Positions 5,871-12,978 are shown, numbered from the stretch's first letter. The stretch is DNA of 14,156 nt from Desulforudis sp. (GCA_014859075.1 JACUUW010000026.1:1-14156), one strand, 5' to 3'. The notes: generated from the sequence alone by a model not told the origin. Program-made: numbers and translations.

Positions 5871-6815
5871 ATGAGAATCTGCGGCGTGACCACCGATCTG
5901 GCAATCGAGGCCCACGATACCCTGCGTGCTCAAACCGGTCAGGAGATCCCCGGTGTGACCGTGGATCGTCGGGACTTTTCCCACGGACAGGTGACCACAG
6001 TCAAGATTATGGATGATCAAGGCGCTCAGGCGATGGGTAAACCGCCCGGCACCTATATCACTATTGATGCACCCGCGCTGCGGGTAACCGATCCCGAAGC
6101 CCACGTCGCCGTTGTGCGGGAACTGTCCGAAGCCCTCAAAAGCTTTATCCAGGTGGGCGAAAAGGCCGGCATCCTGGTAGTTGGATTGGGAAACTGGAAC
6201 GCCACTCCGGACGCACTCGGCCCTCGTGTTGCCAACCAGACCTTCGTCACCCGTCACGTATATCATTTCGCCTCGGAACACACCCCCGAAGGAACCCGGG
6301 TACTGAGCGCGCTGGCTCCCGGAGTACTCGGGATCACCGGAATTGAAACGGCTGAAATTATTAAAGGCGTGGTTGAACACGTGCAACCGGAACTGGTGAT
6401 CTGCATTGACGCCCTGGCCGCCGGTTCGGTGCAGCGCATTGCTTCTTCCATCCAGCTCTGTGACCGGGGCATCAACCCCGGTTCGGGTATCGGCGGACAA
6501 CGTCAAGGCCTGACCGAGGAAACTCTGGGCGTAAAGGTGATTTCGATCGGGGTTCCCACCGTGGTCCACGCCGCCTTGATCGCCCGGGACGCCATCGTCA
6601 AGCTGTACGAGGCTTACGGACGGACACCGCCGCAACCGGCCGAAATGGAGAGCATCATTCAGCAACTGCTTGAACCTTTCGGCGGACAGTTGATGGTAAC
6701 CCCAAAAGAAATCGACGATTTGATCAACAACTGTTCCCGGATCATCGCCGGCAGCGTTTCGGCGGCCGTTCATCCTGGAATCGACCCGAACCACTACGCC
6801 GACTACCTGCAATAA
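5871..6815 (+). CDS. gpr: Germination protease GPR (spore endopeptidase, aspartic family A25)
   Basis: GPR is made as an inactive zymogen in the forespore and, after self-processing, degrades alpha/beta-type SASPs when the spore germinates. The 314-residue product has the family block TDLAIEAHD near the N-terminus, LVVGLGNWNATPDALGP (103-118) and ICIDALAAGS (177-186). Asp114 and Asp180 are 66 residues apart, as are the two catalytic aspartates of the B. megaterium enzyme (127 and 193). The start ATG 5871 follows an ideal AAGGAGG 8 bases upstream. The segment before LAIEAHD, where the known enzymes are processed, is only 9 residues against about 15 in Bacillus. A SASP gene, its substrate, lies just downstream on the other strand. 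Confidence 0.96.
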   Translation: MRICGVTTDLAIEAHDTLRAQTGQEIPGVTVDRRDFSHGQVTTVKIMDDQGAQAMGKPPGTYITIDAPALRVTDPEAHVAVVRELSEALKSFIQVGEKAGILVVGLGNWNATPDALGPRVANQTFVTRHVYHFASEHTPEGTRVLSALAPGVLGITGIETAEIIKGVVEHVQPELVICIDALAAGSVQRIASSIQLCDRGINPGSGIGGQRQGLTEETLGVKVISIGVPTVVHAALIARDAIVKLYEAYGRTPPQPAEMESIIQQLLEPFGGQLMVTPKEIDDLINNCSRIIAGSVSAAVHPGIDPNHYADYLQ

Positions 6816-6857
6816 AGAGAGAGCAGAGCGGCGGCCGCCGTCTGCTCCCACTTTATT
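6811..6857. terminator. Bidirectional hairpin between convergent gpr and SASP genes
   Basis: The outer arms AATAAAG (6811-6817) and CTTTATT (6851-6857) and the inner arms GAGCAGA (6821-6827) and TCTGCTC (6841-6847) are exact complements, closing on a GC-rich core (6829-6840) of CGGC/GCCG around GGCC. A 3-by-3 internal loop and one bulged G interrupt the stem. The gpr stop lies in the left arm; TTTATT and the following AATTTT supply the U-rich tail on plus, and the outer arm supplies one on minus for the SASP gene. Confidence 0.75.
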
Positions 6858-6908
6858 CAATTTTGGTTCGGTCACCTGGGATCCACGTTTCTTTCCGGAT
6901 TGGTGTGA

Positions 6909-7169
6909 TTACTGGCCCTGGGTGCCGAAGGGCTCGGGCGGTACAGTGTTGCGCACCTGGGCGACGTTACCTTGCGCCATTGCCTGCTCGGCGAAAGCCA
7001 CCATCTTCCGGACCATGTTGCCACCGACTTTACCGTTCACCCGGGAGGGCAGGTCACCCTTGTCGAGCTGCTGGTAGTTGCCGATGCCGATCTCGTTGGC
7101 CACCTCGTACTTCATCTGATCAAGCGCGTTCTTAGCTTGCGGGACAATCTTCGGATTCGTGCGACCCAT
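6909..7169 (-). CDS. Alpha/beta-type small acid-soluble spore protein (SASP)
   Basis: Alpha/beta SASPs coat and protect DNA in the dormant spore and are degraded to amino acids at germination. The 86-residue product shows both conserved blocks: KYEVANEIGI (20-29), which contains the GPR cleavage site (between Glu26 and Ile27 by analogy), and SRVNGKVGGNMVRKMV (42-57), the DNA-binding segment. The extra C-terminal tail, rich in Q, P, G and T (about 66-86), is longer than in Bacillus SASPs. ATG 7169 has an excellent GAGGAGGTAAG binding site. It converges on gpr with a shared hairpin between them. Confidence 0.95.
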   Translation of the reverse strand: MGRTNPKIVPQAKNALDQMKYEVANEIGIGNYQQLDKGDLPSRVNGKVGGNMVRKMVAFAEQAMAQGNVAQVRNTVPPEPFGTQGQ

Positions 7170-7212
7170 CTTTCTTACCTCCTCTTCGCGATAGATTTTT
7201 TTATCTGTTCGT

Positions 7213-7242
7213 TAGTATTATTGGTTGTCCGAAGGCGATTTA
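7213..7242 (-). promoter_or_regulatory. Candidate sigma-G promoter for the SASP gene
   Basis: On the minus strand, TAAATC (7242-7237) and AATACTA (7219-7213) are separated by 17 bases. The -10 matches 6 of 7 positions of the sigma-G consensus CATACTA, and the -35 four of six of TGAATA. The leader would be about 36-40 bases to ATG 7169. alpha/beta SASP genes are classic sigma-G targets. Confidence 0.5.
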
Positions 7243-7315
7243 TGTTAGAACATCTTGTCACGGTTTCCTCGGCCTTGTAAGGTAGAATCGCTTGTCAAAC
7301 TGTCTGAGCCGTGGA

Positions 7316-7331
7316 AAATCAACGTTGATTT
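7316..7331. repeat. Perfect 16-base palindrome, possible operator
   Basis: AAATCAAC followed by GTTGATTT is a perfect two-fold symmetric site; after one mismatch the symmetry continues with GG on the left and CC on the right (7313-7334). It sits between the SASP promoter and the DUF2229 promoter. The size and symmetry suit a dimeric repressor, but I do not recognise the motif. It is about 240 bases upstream of the plus-strand promoter, which is far for direct repression. Confidence 0.45.
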
Positions 7332-7573
7332 CCCGGCCGAGTTCATAATCGGGAAGCCATCTTAACCCATTTCTGGTTTTTCTTTTTTTTGAGCCTATAA
7401 TTTTTCCAGTAACCTGCTTTTTGTCTTCGGACATCCGTCTTCACCGACCTTACTTCTGTGCTAGTATTCCTCATTCAACCGTTTTCAATAAGCACACACC
7501 CCAACCAGAACTTGAGCCGGTTTGGCAAAGGCCGGCGGTGATCGTGGAGTACACGGTACCAGCAAAGGCAAAA

Positions 7574-7602
7574 TTGACGGTGGGACCATATTCTGTTAAA
7601 CT
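7574..7602 (+). promoter_or_regulatory. Sigma-A promoter for the DUF2229/activase operon
   Basis: TTGACG (7574-7579), a 17-base spacer and TAAACT (7597-7602) match the consensus at 5 of 6 and 4 of 6 positions, and TGT before the -10 supplies an extended -10. Transcription would start near 7609 and give a leader of about 90 bases. Confidence 0.6.
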
Positions 7603-7671
7603 AGGCTTGATGTTCTGGGCGGTATGTTTTCTTGGTATTCTGTGGTTCCCGAAGGGAATAATGATTAACTA

Positions 7672-7693
7672 AATTCATCTTTAAGGGTGAATT
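7672..7693 (+). promoter_or_regulatory. Hairpin around the ribosome binding site of the DUF2229 gene
   Basis: AATTCA (7672-7677) and TGAATT (7688-7693) are complementary, and the AAGGG binding site (7683-7687) lies in the loop just before the second arm. The first start codon is at 7698. A 6-base AT-rich stem is weak, so any effect on translation would be small; it is listed because it decides how the start is presented. Confidence 0.3.
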
Positions 7694-7697
7694 ATTT

Positions 7698-9842
7698 ATG
7701 CTAACCGTGGGTTTACCCCGGGCGATGGCGTACTACTATATGTACCCCTTCTACGCTGAGTTTTGCCGGGAAATCGGCGTCAACCTCGTGGTGTCACCGC
7801 CTACAGCCAAACGTACCATGGAAAAAATGGAATTCTGCCCGACTGACGAGCCCTGTGTGGCCGTCAAGCTGTTGTTCGCCCACGCTAAGGAGCTGCTGGA
7901 TCGCGGTGTGGACCGCCTGTTCATTCCCTGCCTGGTCAGCCTTGAACGCTTCAATTACTGCTGCCCGAAGTTTATCGGCATTCCCTACATGGTAAACAAC
8001 GCTCTGGAAAACGGAGCACGGGTGATCAGTCCCCTCATTGATATGTCTCAGGGGAAACGAGACTGGGAAAAAACCTGGATTGAGGCCGGAACACAGCTCG
8101 GGGCCCCGCCGCAACAGGCCGTTCAGGCCCTGAGACTGGCTTGGGCGGCCCAGCGCCGGTTTGAGGAACTCTGTATCCGGAACCAGTTGGTTACTCCCGA
8201 AGCCTTCCGGGCCTTGAATTCCAACGGGCCGGCCCTGGGGAACCAACAGGCGGCGGCCGGCGAGGAAACGCAGACTGTAGCCGTAATCGGGCATCCATAT
8301 ATCCTTTACGACGGGTTCAGCATGGACGTTCTGACCAGGTTCACCGAATACGGGCCGGTCTTAACGGCCGAGATGGTTCCCCCAGCCGAACTCCAACGTC
8401 AGCTGGTCTCGGTTTCGGAAGGGGAACGGCTATGGAGTTTTGAAGCCCAGCTTCTTGGGGCTGCTTACCACTATATCCGTAACGGCCTTGTGGATAAACT
8501 GGTGCTGGTCGGCTCGTTTGAATGCGGGCCGGAGTCGATCATTGAAAACTACATTGAAGAGGAAGCAGCCCGGCATGGGGTGCCCTTTCTCCTGCTGACC
8601 CTGGACGAGCACACCGCCGACGCCGGCCTCGCGACCAGGATTGAAGCCTTCATGGACGTACAGCCGCTGCCGGTTGGAAAGGAGGCCCCTCGTATAGAGC
8701 CTGCAACCGAGACGCTGGTTCCAGGCCCGCGTGCCGAGCGCATGGTCATCGGCATGCCCACCATGGGGCACCTGGACCTGGCCGTCCGTTCGGCCCTGGC
8801 GGAATGCGGCATCGACTCCATTGACACTCCCCACGCCACCAAAGAAATTCTGGAGTTGGGCAAGCCTTTGGCCCCCGAGTTCGTGTGCCTGCCCTTCACC
8901 TTTACTTTGGGCCAGATGCGTTGGCTTCTGGATCACGGAGCGACCCACCTGCTCATGGTCGGCGGCAAGGGCAAGTGCCGCCTCGGGTGGTATGCCCAGG
9001 TCCAGGAGCAGTTACTACGCCGGATGGGCTACGAGTTTGAAATCATTATCATTGATTCGCCGCTGCCGTTGCGGGAAAGGTGGTCCGGTTTTCGCCAGAC
9101 GTTAAAACGCACCACCAACCAGGCCTCCTGGCTGAAGATCATCCGCGCGCTGTACACCGGTTACCACCGGATGGCGGCCATTGACAAAGGCGAGCGCATC
9201 TGCCACCGGGTGCGCGCCTTCGAGCGTCAACAGGGCACCGTCGATCGCCTGTTCAACAGCTTCGTGCGGCGGGTGCACCGAGCCCCGTCGGCCGAGGCAG
9301 CCTGGAAGCTGTTGGGTGAGTTCCGGGAGCAGGCCGAGGCGATCGAAACCGACGATACCGACCCGGTCCGCGTCCGGATTGTCGGTGAAATCTGGGTGGT
9401 GCTCGAACAGTACGCCAACCTGCACCTGGAGGCTCTGCTCGGGAAGTCCAGCGATCCGAGGGTGTGGGTGGACCGGGAGATCTCGGTGACCCAGTGGTTT
9501 CACAAGAACCTGATTCCGATCCGCGAAGTCACCGAACGAAAGAAGGAAATCCACCGGGCTGCGGCCCCTTATCTGGGCACCGAGGTCGGTGGGCACGGGC
9601 ACTACAGCGTGGGCCTGACGGCCCTGGCTCCGCGGGAGGGTATCGACGGCGTCATCCATCTAATGCCTTTCACCTGTATGCCCGAGATCGTGGCCCAGAA
9701 TATCATGATCAAATTGAGTCAGGAACTGGACCTTCCGGTCCTGACCTTCATCATTACCGACCAGACGGGCGAAGCCGGTTTTGAAACCAGGGTCGAAGCC
9801 TTTCTGGATATTCTGAAGGACCGTCGCCTCGTTCATCACTAG
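7698..9842 (+). CDS. Two-module DUF2229 protein (COG3580+COG3581), HgdB-like partner of an acyl-CoA dehydratase-type activase
   Basis: These proteins are distant relatives of the catalytic subunits of 2-hydroxyacyl-CoA dehydratases and benzoyl-CoA reductases and are expected to hold Fe-S clusters reduced by an ATP-driven activase; the substrate is unknown. Module 1 (about 1-340) has FCPTDEPC, PCLVSLERFNYCCP and SFECGPESI (Cys276). Module 2 (about 348-714) has CLPFTFTLG, GGKGKCRLGWY and PFTCMPE (Cys660). Both modules end alike: DEHTADAGLATRIEAFMD and DQTGEAGFETRVEAFLD, which points to duplication and fusion; many relatives encode the halves separately. ATG 7698 follows AAGGGTGA about 10 bases upstream and gives the usual start MLTVGLPRAM. 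The activase gene begins 15 bases later. The cytoplasm is the likely location, since no signal or membrane segment is visible. Confidence 0.85.
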   Translation: MLTVGLPRAMAYYYMYPFYAEFCREIGVNLVVSPPTAKRTMEKMEFCPTDEPCVAVKLLFAHAKELLDRGVDRLFIPCLVSLERFNYCCPKFIGIPYMVNNALENGARVISPLIDMSQGKRDWEKTWIEAGTQLGAPPQQAVQALRLAWAAQRRFEELCIRNQLVTPEAFRALNSNGPALGNQQAAAGEETQTVAVIGHPYILYDGFSMDVLTRFTEYGPVLTAEMVPPAELQRQLVSVSEGERLWSFEAQLLGAAYHYIRNGLVDKLVLVGSFECGPESIIENYIEEEAARHGVPFLLLTLDEHTADAGLATRIEAFMDVQPLPVGKEAPRIEPATETLVPGPRAERMVIGMPTMGHLDLAVRSALAECGIDSIDTPHATKEILELGKPLAPEFVCLPFTFTLGQMRWLLDHGATHLLMVGGKGKCRLGWYAQVQEQLLRRMGYEFEIIIIDSPLPLRERWSGFRQTLKRTTNQASWLKIIRALYTGYHRMAAIDKGERICHRVRAFERQQGTVDRLFNSFVRRVHRAPSAEAAWKLLGEFREQAEAIETDDTDPVRVRIVGEIWVVLEQYANLHLEALLGKSSDPRVWVDREISVTQWFHKNLIPIREVTERKKEIHRAAAPYLGTEVGGHGHYSVGLTALAPREGIDGVIHLMPFTCMPEIVAQNIMIKLSQELDLPVLTFIITDQTGEAGFETRVEAFLDILKDRRLVHH

Positions 9843-9857
9843 TGGAGGGGGAGCACA

Positions 9858-10865
9858 TTGCCTTACTACCTGGGGATAGACGTGGGGAGTGTCACCACTA
9901 AACTGGCCGTAGTCGATGAAGACTTGAATCTGGTCTTCCGGTCCTACCTGCGGACCGAGGGCGGGCCGATTGACGCCATTCAGAAGTCGTTCGGCGAACT
10001 GCATGAAAAAATGGGCGAACCGCGCATCGGTGGTGTCGGCACCACCGGCAGCGGCCGCCGGCTGGCCGGGATCATGGTGGGTGCCGACGTGATCAAAAAT
10101 GAAATCACCGCCCACGCCATGGCCGCCCGCCATTTTGAGCCCAGTGTTCGTACCGTGATCGACATCGGCGGACAAGACTCCAAGATCATCTTTTTCCGGG
10201 ACGGCGTGCCGGTAGGTTTTAACATGAACACGGTCTGTGCCGCCGGTACCGGATCGTTTTTGGATCACCAGGCGGTACGGCTCGGCATCCCTATCGAGCA
10301 GTTCGGGGACTACGCGGTCCGGTCGCGCAGTCCCATCAAGATCGCCGGCCGCTGCGGCGTGTTTGCCGAATCCGACCTCATCCACAAGCAACAGATGGGC
10401 TATAAGAAGGAAGATCTTGTCGCGGGGCTCTGCCTGGCGCTGGTCGGAAACTACCTGGCCAACGTCGCCCGCGGCCGGAAAATTGAGCCTACCGTGCTTT
10501 TCCAGGGCGGGGTGGCCGCCAACATCGGTATCCGGGCCGCCTTCCAGAAGAGACTGAACCTTGACATTATAGTCCCCGAACACTTTCTGGTCATGGGTGC
10601 CTTTGGTGCGGCCCTGCTGGCCAAGCGCAACGCCGAGCGCCGACGCGTGCCCACCAATTTCCGCGGTGCGGCCCACATCGCCGGATTCAGCTGCCAGCCC
10701 CGTACCTTTTCGTGCGCCGACTGCCCGAACAACTGCGAGGTAAACGAGTTCTACATCGGCGGAGAACTGGTCAGCCGCTGGGGTTCGCGTTGCGGCAAAT
10801 GGTACAATCTGAGCGTATCTTCGTCCGACCGTCACGAGGAAAGGGAGGCGCCGCTGCAGGCGTAG
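9858..10865 (+). CDS. Acyl-CoA dehydratase activase (HgdC/BadF-type ATPase, COG1924)
   Basis: Activases of this family are homodimers of the ASKHA fold that bridge one [4Fe-4S] cluster and use ATP to push an electron at very low potential onto a partner enzyme. The 335-residue product has the phosphate-1 loop GIDVGSVTTK (6-15), GTTGSGRR (61-68), DIGGQDSK (102-109) and a late GGVAANIGI. Cys127 (NTVCAAGTGSF) and Cys166 (AGRCGVFAESD) are at the same numbers as the two cluster ligands I recall for HgdC of Acidaminococcus. An added C-terminal segment has five more cysteines (279, 286, 289, 293, 312), found in the longer members, which could hold a second metal site. The start is TTG 9858 with a strong GGAGGGGGAG. 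It sits 15 bases after the DUF2229 gene, so the two are almost certainly one operon and partners. Confidence 0.92.
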   Translation: MPYYLGIDVGSVTTKLAVVDEDLNLVFRSYLRTEGGPIDAIQKSFGELHEKMGEPRIGGVGTTGSGRRLAGIMVGADVIKNEITAHAMAARHFEPSVRTVIDIGGQDSKIIFFRDGVPVGFNMNTVCAAGTGSFLDHQAVRLGIPIEQFGDYAVRSRSPIKIAGRCGVFAESDLIHKQQMGYKKEDLVAGLCLALVGNYLANVARGRKIEPTVLFQGGVAANIGIRAAFQKRLNLDIIVPEHFLVMGAFGAALLAKRNAERRRVPTNFRGAAHIAGFSCQPRTFSCADCPNNCEVNEFYIGGELVSRWGSRCGKWYNLSVSSSDRHEEREAPLQA

Positions 10866-10880
10866 CCGCTGAAATTAGCG

Positions 10881-10909
10881 TTGCGCCGGGCCTCCGGCTT
10901 TGGTAAAAT
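10881..10909 (+). promoter_or_regulatory. Probable promoter for rpmB
   Basis: TTGCGC (10881-10886), a 17-base spacer and TAAAAT (10904-10909; 5 of 6) with TGG just before the -10 (extended -10). The -35 matches only TTG. A GC-rich hairpin GCCGG-GCCT-CCGGC (10885-10898) followed by TTT sits in the spacer and may be a weak terminator for the activase gene overlapping the promoter. Confidence 0.5.
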
Positions 10910-10945
10910 GTTATCGTTGGTTTTTGCTCAAGGAGGTGGAAGTTA

Positions 10946-11137
10946 GTGTCTAAGAAGTGTGAGATCTGCGGCAAGGGCGTGGTCGTCGGGATGAAGGTCA
11001 GCCACTCCCACATTCGCACCAAGCGCACCTGGGAGCCGAACCTGCAACGGATCAGGGCCCTCGTTGACGGCAAGCCCAGGCGGATCAAGGTCTGCACCCG
11101 GTGCCTCCGCAGTGGACGCGTGGTCCGCGCCATTTAG
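10946..11137 (+). CDS. rpmB: 50S ribosomal protein L28, zinc-binding form
   Basis: The 63-residue product is a full-length L28 with CEICGKG at the N-terminus, SHSHIRTKRTWEPNLQ in the middle and VCTRC near the C-terminus. Cys5/8 and Cys50/53 form two CxxC pairs, so this is the zinc-binding (C+) form. The start is GTG 10946, 8-9 bases after an ideal AAGGAGGTGGA. It lies 80 bases after the activase gene with its own promoter, and so is likely a single-gene unit. No clear terminator follows. Confidence 0.95.
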   Translation: MSKKCEICGKGVVVGMKVSHSHIRTKRTWEPNLQRIRALVDGKPRRIKVCTRCLRSGRVVRAI

Positions 11138-11260
11138 TTCAGCCAAGAATTACATACAGAGTTGAGGTTGGCACAGAGGCAAACCCCGTGTCTCCCCGGT
11201 CTGCGGATCGTCAGCCGATGCTTCTTCTGCTTTAGACGACTGCCAACCGACGCCTCACGT
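11138..11260. other. Convergent gap between rpmB and ribH
   Basis: This 123-base stretch has no gene. An exact 8-base inverted repeat, GGTTGGCA (11166-11173) and TGCCAACC (11241-11248), encloses 67 bases. There is no T-run at either end, so I cannot call a standard terminator for either converging gene. Confidence 0.4.
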
Positions 11261-11731
11261 TTAGGACTCCAGGCTGCGCAGCAAATTGGCCATTTCTATC
11301 CCACTGACGGCCGCCTGCCAACCCTTGTTGCCGGCCTTGGTGCCGGCCCGCTCGATTGCTTGTTCAATAGTGTCGGCGGTGATCACCCCGAAGATCACCG
11401 GCATACCGGTATCCAGACTCACCCTGGCCACGCCTTTCGCCGCCTCGGCCGCGACGTACTCGAAGTGCGGCGTACCGCCCCGGATTATGGTGCCCAAGCA
11501 GATCACCGCGTCGTATTTGTTCTTGGTCACCATGCGTCGGGCCACCACCGGAATCTCAAGAGCACCCGGCACCCAGGCCACTTCGATATCCTGCTCGTCG
11601 ACACCGTGACGTACCAGCGCATCAAGGGCTCCGGACAGCAACTTGTGGGTGATGAACTCGTTGAATCGCCCCACCACAATCCCAAACCGCAGCCCCTCCC
11701 CGACGAGGTGCCCTTCGTATACCTTTTGCAT
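11261..11731 (-). CDS. ribH: 6,7-dimethyl-8-ribityllumazine synthase
   Basis: RibH condenses 5-amino-6-ribitylaminouracil with 3,4-dihydroxy-2-butanone 4-phosphate to form lumazine, the substrate of riboflavin synthase, and often forms 60-mer capsids. The 156-residue product has RFNEFI (22-27), PGALEIP (55-61), GTIIRGGTPHFEYV (80-93) with the conserved catalytic His89, and GVIT (115-118). ATG 11731 follows AAGGAG about 10 bases upstream. An in-frame start at 11755 would overlap ribBA and adds non-family residues. It is the last gene of the rib operon in this window, 23 bases after ribBA. Confidence 0.96.
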   Translation of the reverse strand: MQKVYEGHLVGEGLRFGIVVGRFNEFITHKLLSGALDALVRHGVDEQDIEVAWVPGALEIPVVARRMVTKNKYDAVICLGTIIRGGTPHFEYVAAEAAKGVARVSLDTGMPVIFGVITADTIEQAIERAGTKAGNKGWQAAVSGIEMANLLRSLES

Positions 11732-11754
11732 AACAATCACGCTCCTTGCTTCCA

Positions 11755-12957
11755 TTAATCAATAAGAGTCAGCAGATGTCCCATTTTCTTCTTCTTCGTC
11801 GACAGATAGAACCCGTTTTCCGGACCGGGGGGTATTTCGATCGCCACCCTTTCCAACACTTCCAGACCATGGCCCTCCATGCCGGCGATCTTCCGGGGGT
11901 TATTCGTCATGATGCGCAGCTTGCTCAGACCCAAGTCGGAAAGAATCTGGGCACCGATGCCGTAGTCCCGCAAGTCGGGCGGGAACCCCAGGGCTTCATT
12001 GGCCTCCACGGTGTCCTGGCCCCTGTCCTGCAATTCGTACGCTTTGATTTTGTTCAAAATGCCGATCCCGCGACCCTCTTGCCGCATATAAAGCAATACC
12101 CCGGTTCCCTCTTTCTCGATCTGCCGCAGGGCTTGAGCGATTTGGTTACCGCAATCGCACCGGAGGGAACCGAAAACGTCCCCGGTGAGACACTCGGAGT
12201 GTACCCGGACCAAGGGGGCCTCGGTCTCCTTTAGATCACCCTTCACCAGCGCCAGGTGTCCCTTACCGTCCAACAGGCTTTCGTAAGCATAGACGGTGAA
12301 CTCACCGTAGCGCGTGGGCAGCTTGGCGGTACCCACAAGCCTGACCAACTTCTCGGTCCGTCTCCGGTAGCGGATCAAATCCGCGATGGTTACAATCTTC
12401 AGATCGTGTTCCCGTACGAACTCCATCAACTCCGGTACCCGGGCCATGGTCCCGTCTTCCTTCATGACTTCACAGATCACCCCGGCCGGATACAGCCCGG
12501 CTAATTTCGCCAGGTCCACGGCGGCCTCGGTATGTCCGGCCCGGCGGAGCACCCCGCCTTCCTTGGCCCGCAACGGGAAGATATGCCCCGGTCGACGCAA
12601 GTCTTGGGGCTTCGTCTCCGGATCAATGATCTTTTTTACCGTGAACGCCCGCTCGGGTGCGGAGATGCCGGTCGTCGTTCCCACCGCGTCCACCGACACC
12701 GTGAACGCCGTCGAATGCGGGTCGGTATTGTTCACCACCATGGGGTTCAATTCAAGCTCTTCGGCACGTTGAGTGGTGATCGGCATACAGACCAGGCCCC
12801 GCGCATGCGTGACCATAAAGTTGACCGATTCAGGCGTCACCTTTTCGGCGGCCATGATCAGGTCACCCTCGTTCTCCCGGTCGTGGTCGTCGACCACCAC
12901 CAGCATCTCCCCGCGTCGAAAGCCCTCGATCGCTTCCTCGATCGTGTTGAACTCCAT
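11755..12957 (-). CDS. ribBA: Bifunctional 3,4-dihydroxy-2-butanone 4-phosphate synthase / GTP cyclohydrolase II
   Basis: This fusion supplies both starting branches of riboflavin synthesis: RibB makes the four-carbon unit from ribulose 5-phosphate and RibA opens GTP. RibB spans about 1-200, with DDHDRENEGDL (23-33), TGISAPERA (96-104) and GHIFPLRAKEGG followed by RAGHTEA (124-145). RibA spans about 205-400, with the zinc site ECLTGDVFGSLRCDCG (Cys256, 267, 269), MRQEGRGIG (291-299), RDYGIGAQIL (330-339) and TNNPRKI (351-357). Both sets of catalytic residues look intact. The 400-residue length is normal. ATG 12957 follows GAGGGGGAGG; a start six codons upstream is possible but has no better site. 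There are 67 bases between ribE and this gene. Confidence 0.97.
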   Translation of the reverse strand: MEFNTIEEAIEGFRRGEMLVVVDDHDRENEGDLIMAAEKVTPESVNFMVTHARGLVCMPITTQRAEELELNPMVVNNTDPHSTAFTVSVDAVGTTTGISAPERAFTVKKIIDPETKPQDLRRPGHIFPLRAKEGGVLRRAGHTEAAVDLAKLAGLYPAGVICEVMKEDGTMARVPELMEFVREHDLKIVTIADLIRYRRRTEKLVRLVGTAKLPTRYGEFTVYAYESLLDGKGHLALVKGDLKETEAPLVRVHSECLTGDVFGSLRCDCGNQIAQALRQIEKEGTGVLLYMRQEGRGIGILNKIKAYELQDRGQDTVEANEALGFPPDLRDYGIGAQILSDLGLSKLRIMTNNPRKIAGMEGHGLEVLERVAIEIPPGPENGFYLSTKKKKMGHLLTLID

Positions 12958-12978
12958 TGTCCTCCCCCTCACCATTTC

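Larger units (their letters stand above)
7170..7697. other. 528-base intergenic region with no convincing gene
   Basis: The left part holds the ribosome binding site and candidate sigma-G promoter of the minus-strand SASP gene. The middle has a 16-base palindrome (7316-7331), an inverted repeat TTCCCG/CGGGAA (7330-7335 and 7349-7354), and a weak hairpin (AACC...GGTT) running into a T-rich stretch at about 7374-7390. The right part holds the promoter and leader of the DUF2229 gene. An open frame at 7421-7672 has a TTG start, no ribosome binding site and no recognisable composition, so I do not call it. Confidence 0.6.

Noticed and set aside
5733..6875. 380-codon open frame on the minus strand opposite gpr
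   Set aside because: It is a GC-rich antisense shadow of gpr, whose plus-strand product has full family motifs and an ideal ribosome binding site. The antisense protein shows no motif.
7421..7672. 83-codon open frame with a hydrophobic C-terminus in the large gap
   Set aside because: TTG start, no ribosome binding site, no family resemblance, and it covers the promoter of the next gene.
9660..10835. 391-codon open frame on the minus strand opposite the activase
   Set aside because: It runs antisense to well-supported coding sequence, with no binding site or recognisable family; long antisense frames are expected in GC-rich genes.
11162..11758. 198-codon plus-strand open frame opposite ribH
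   Set aside because: Antisense to a complete ribH with catalytic motifs; no binding site.
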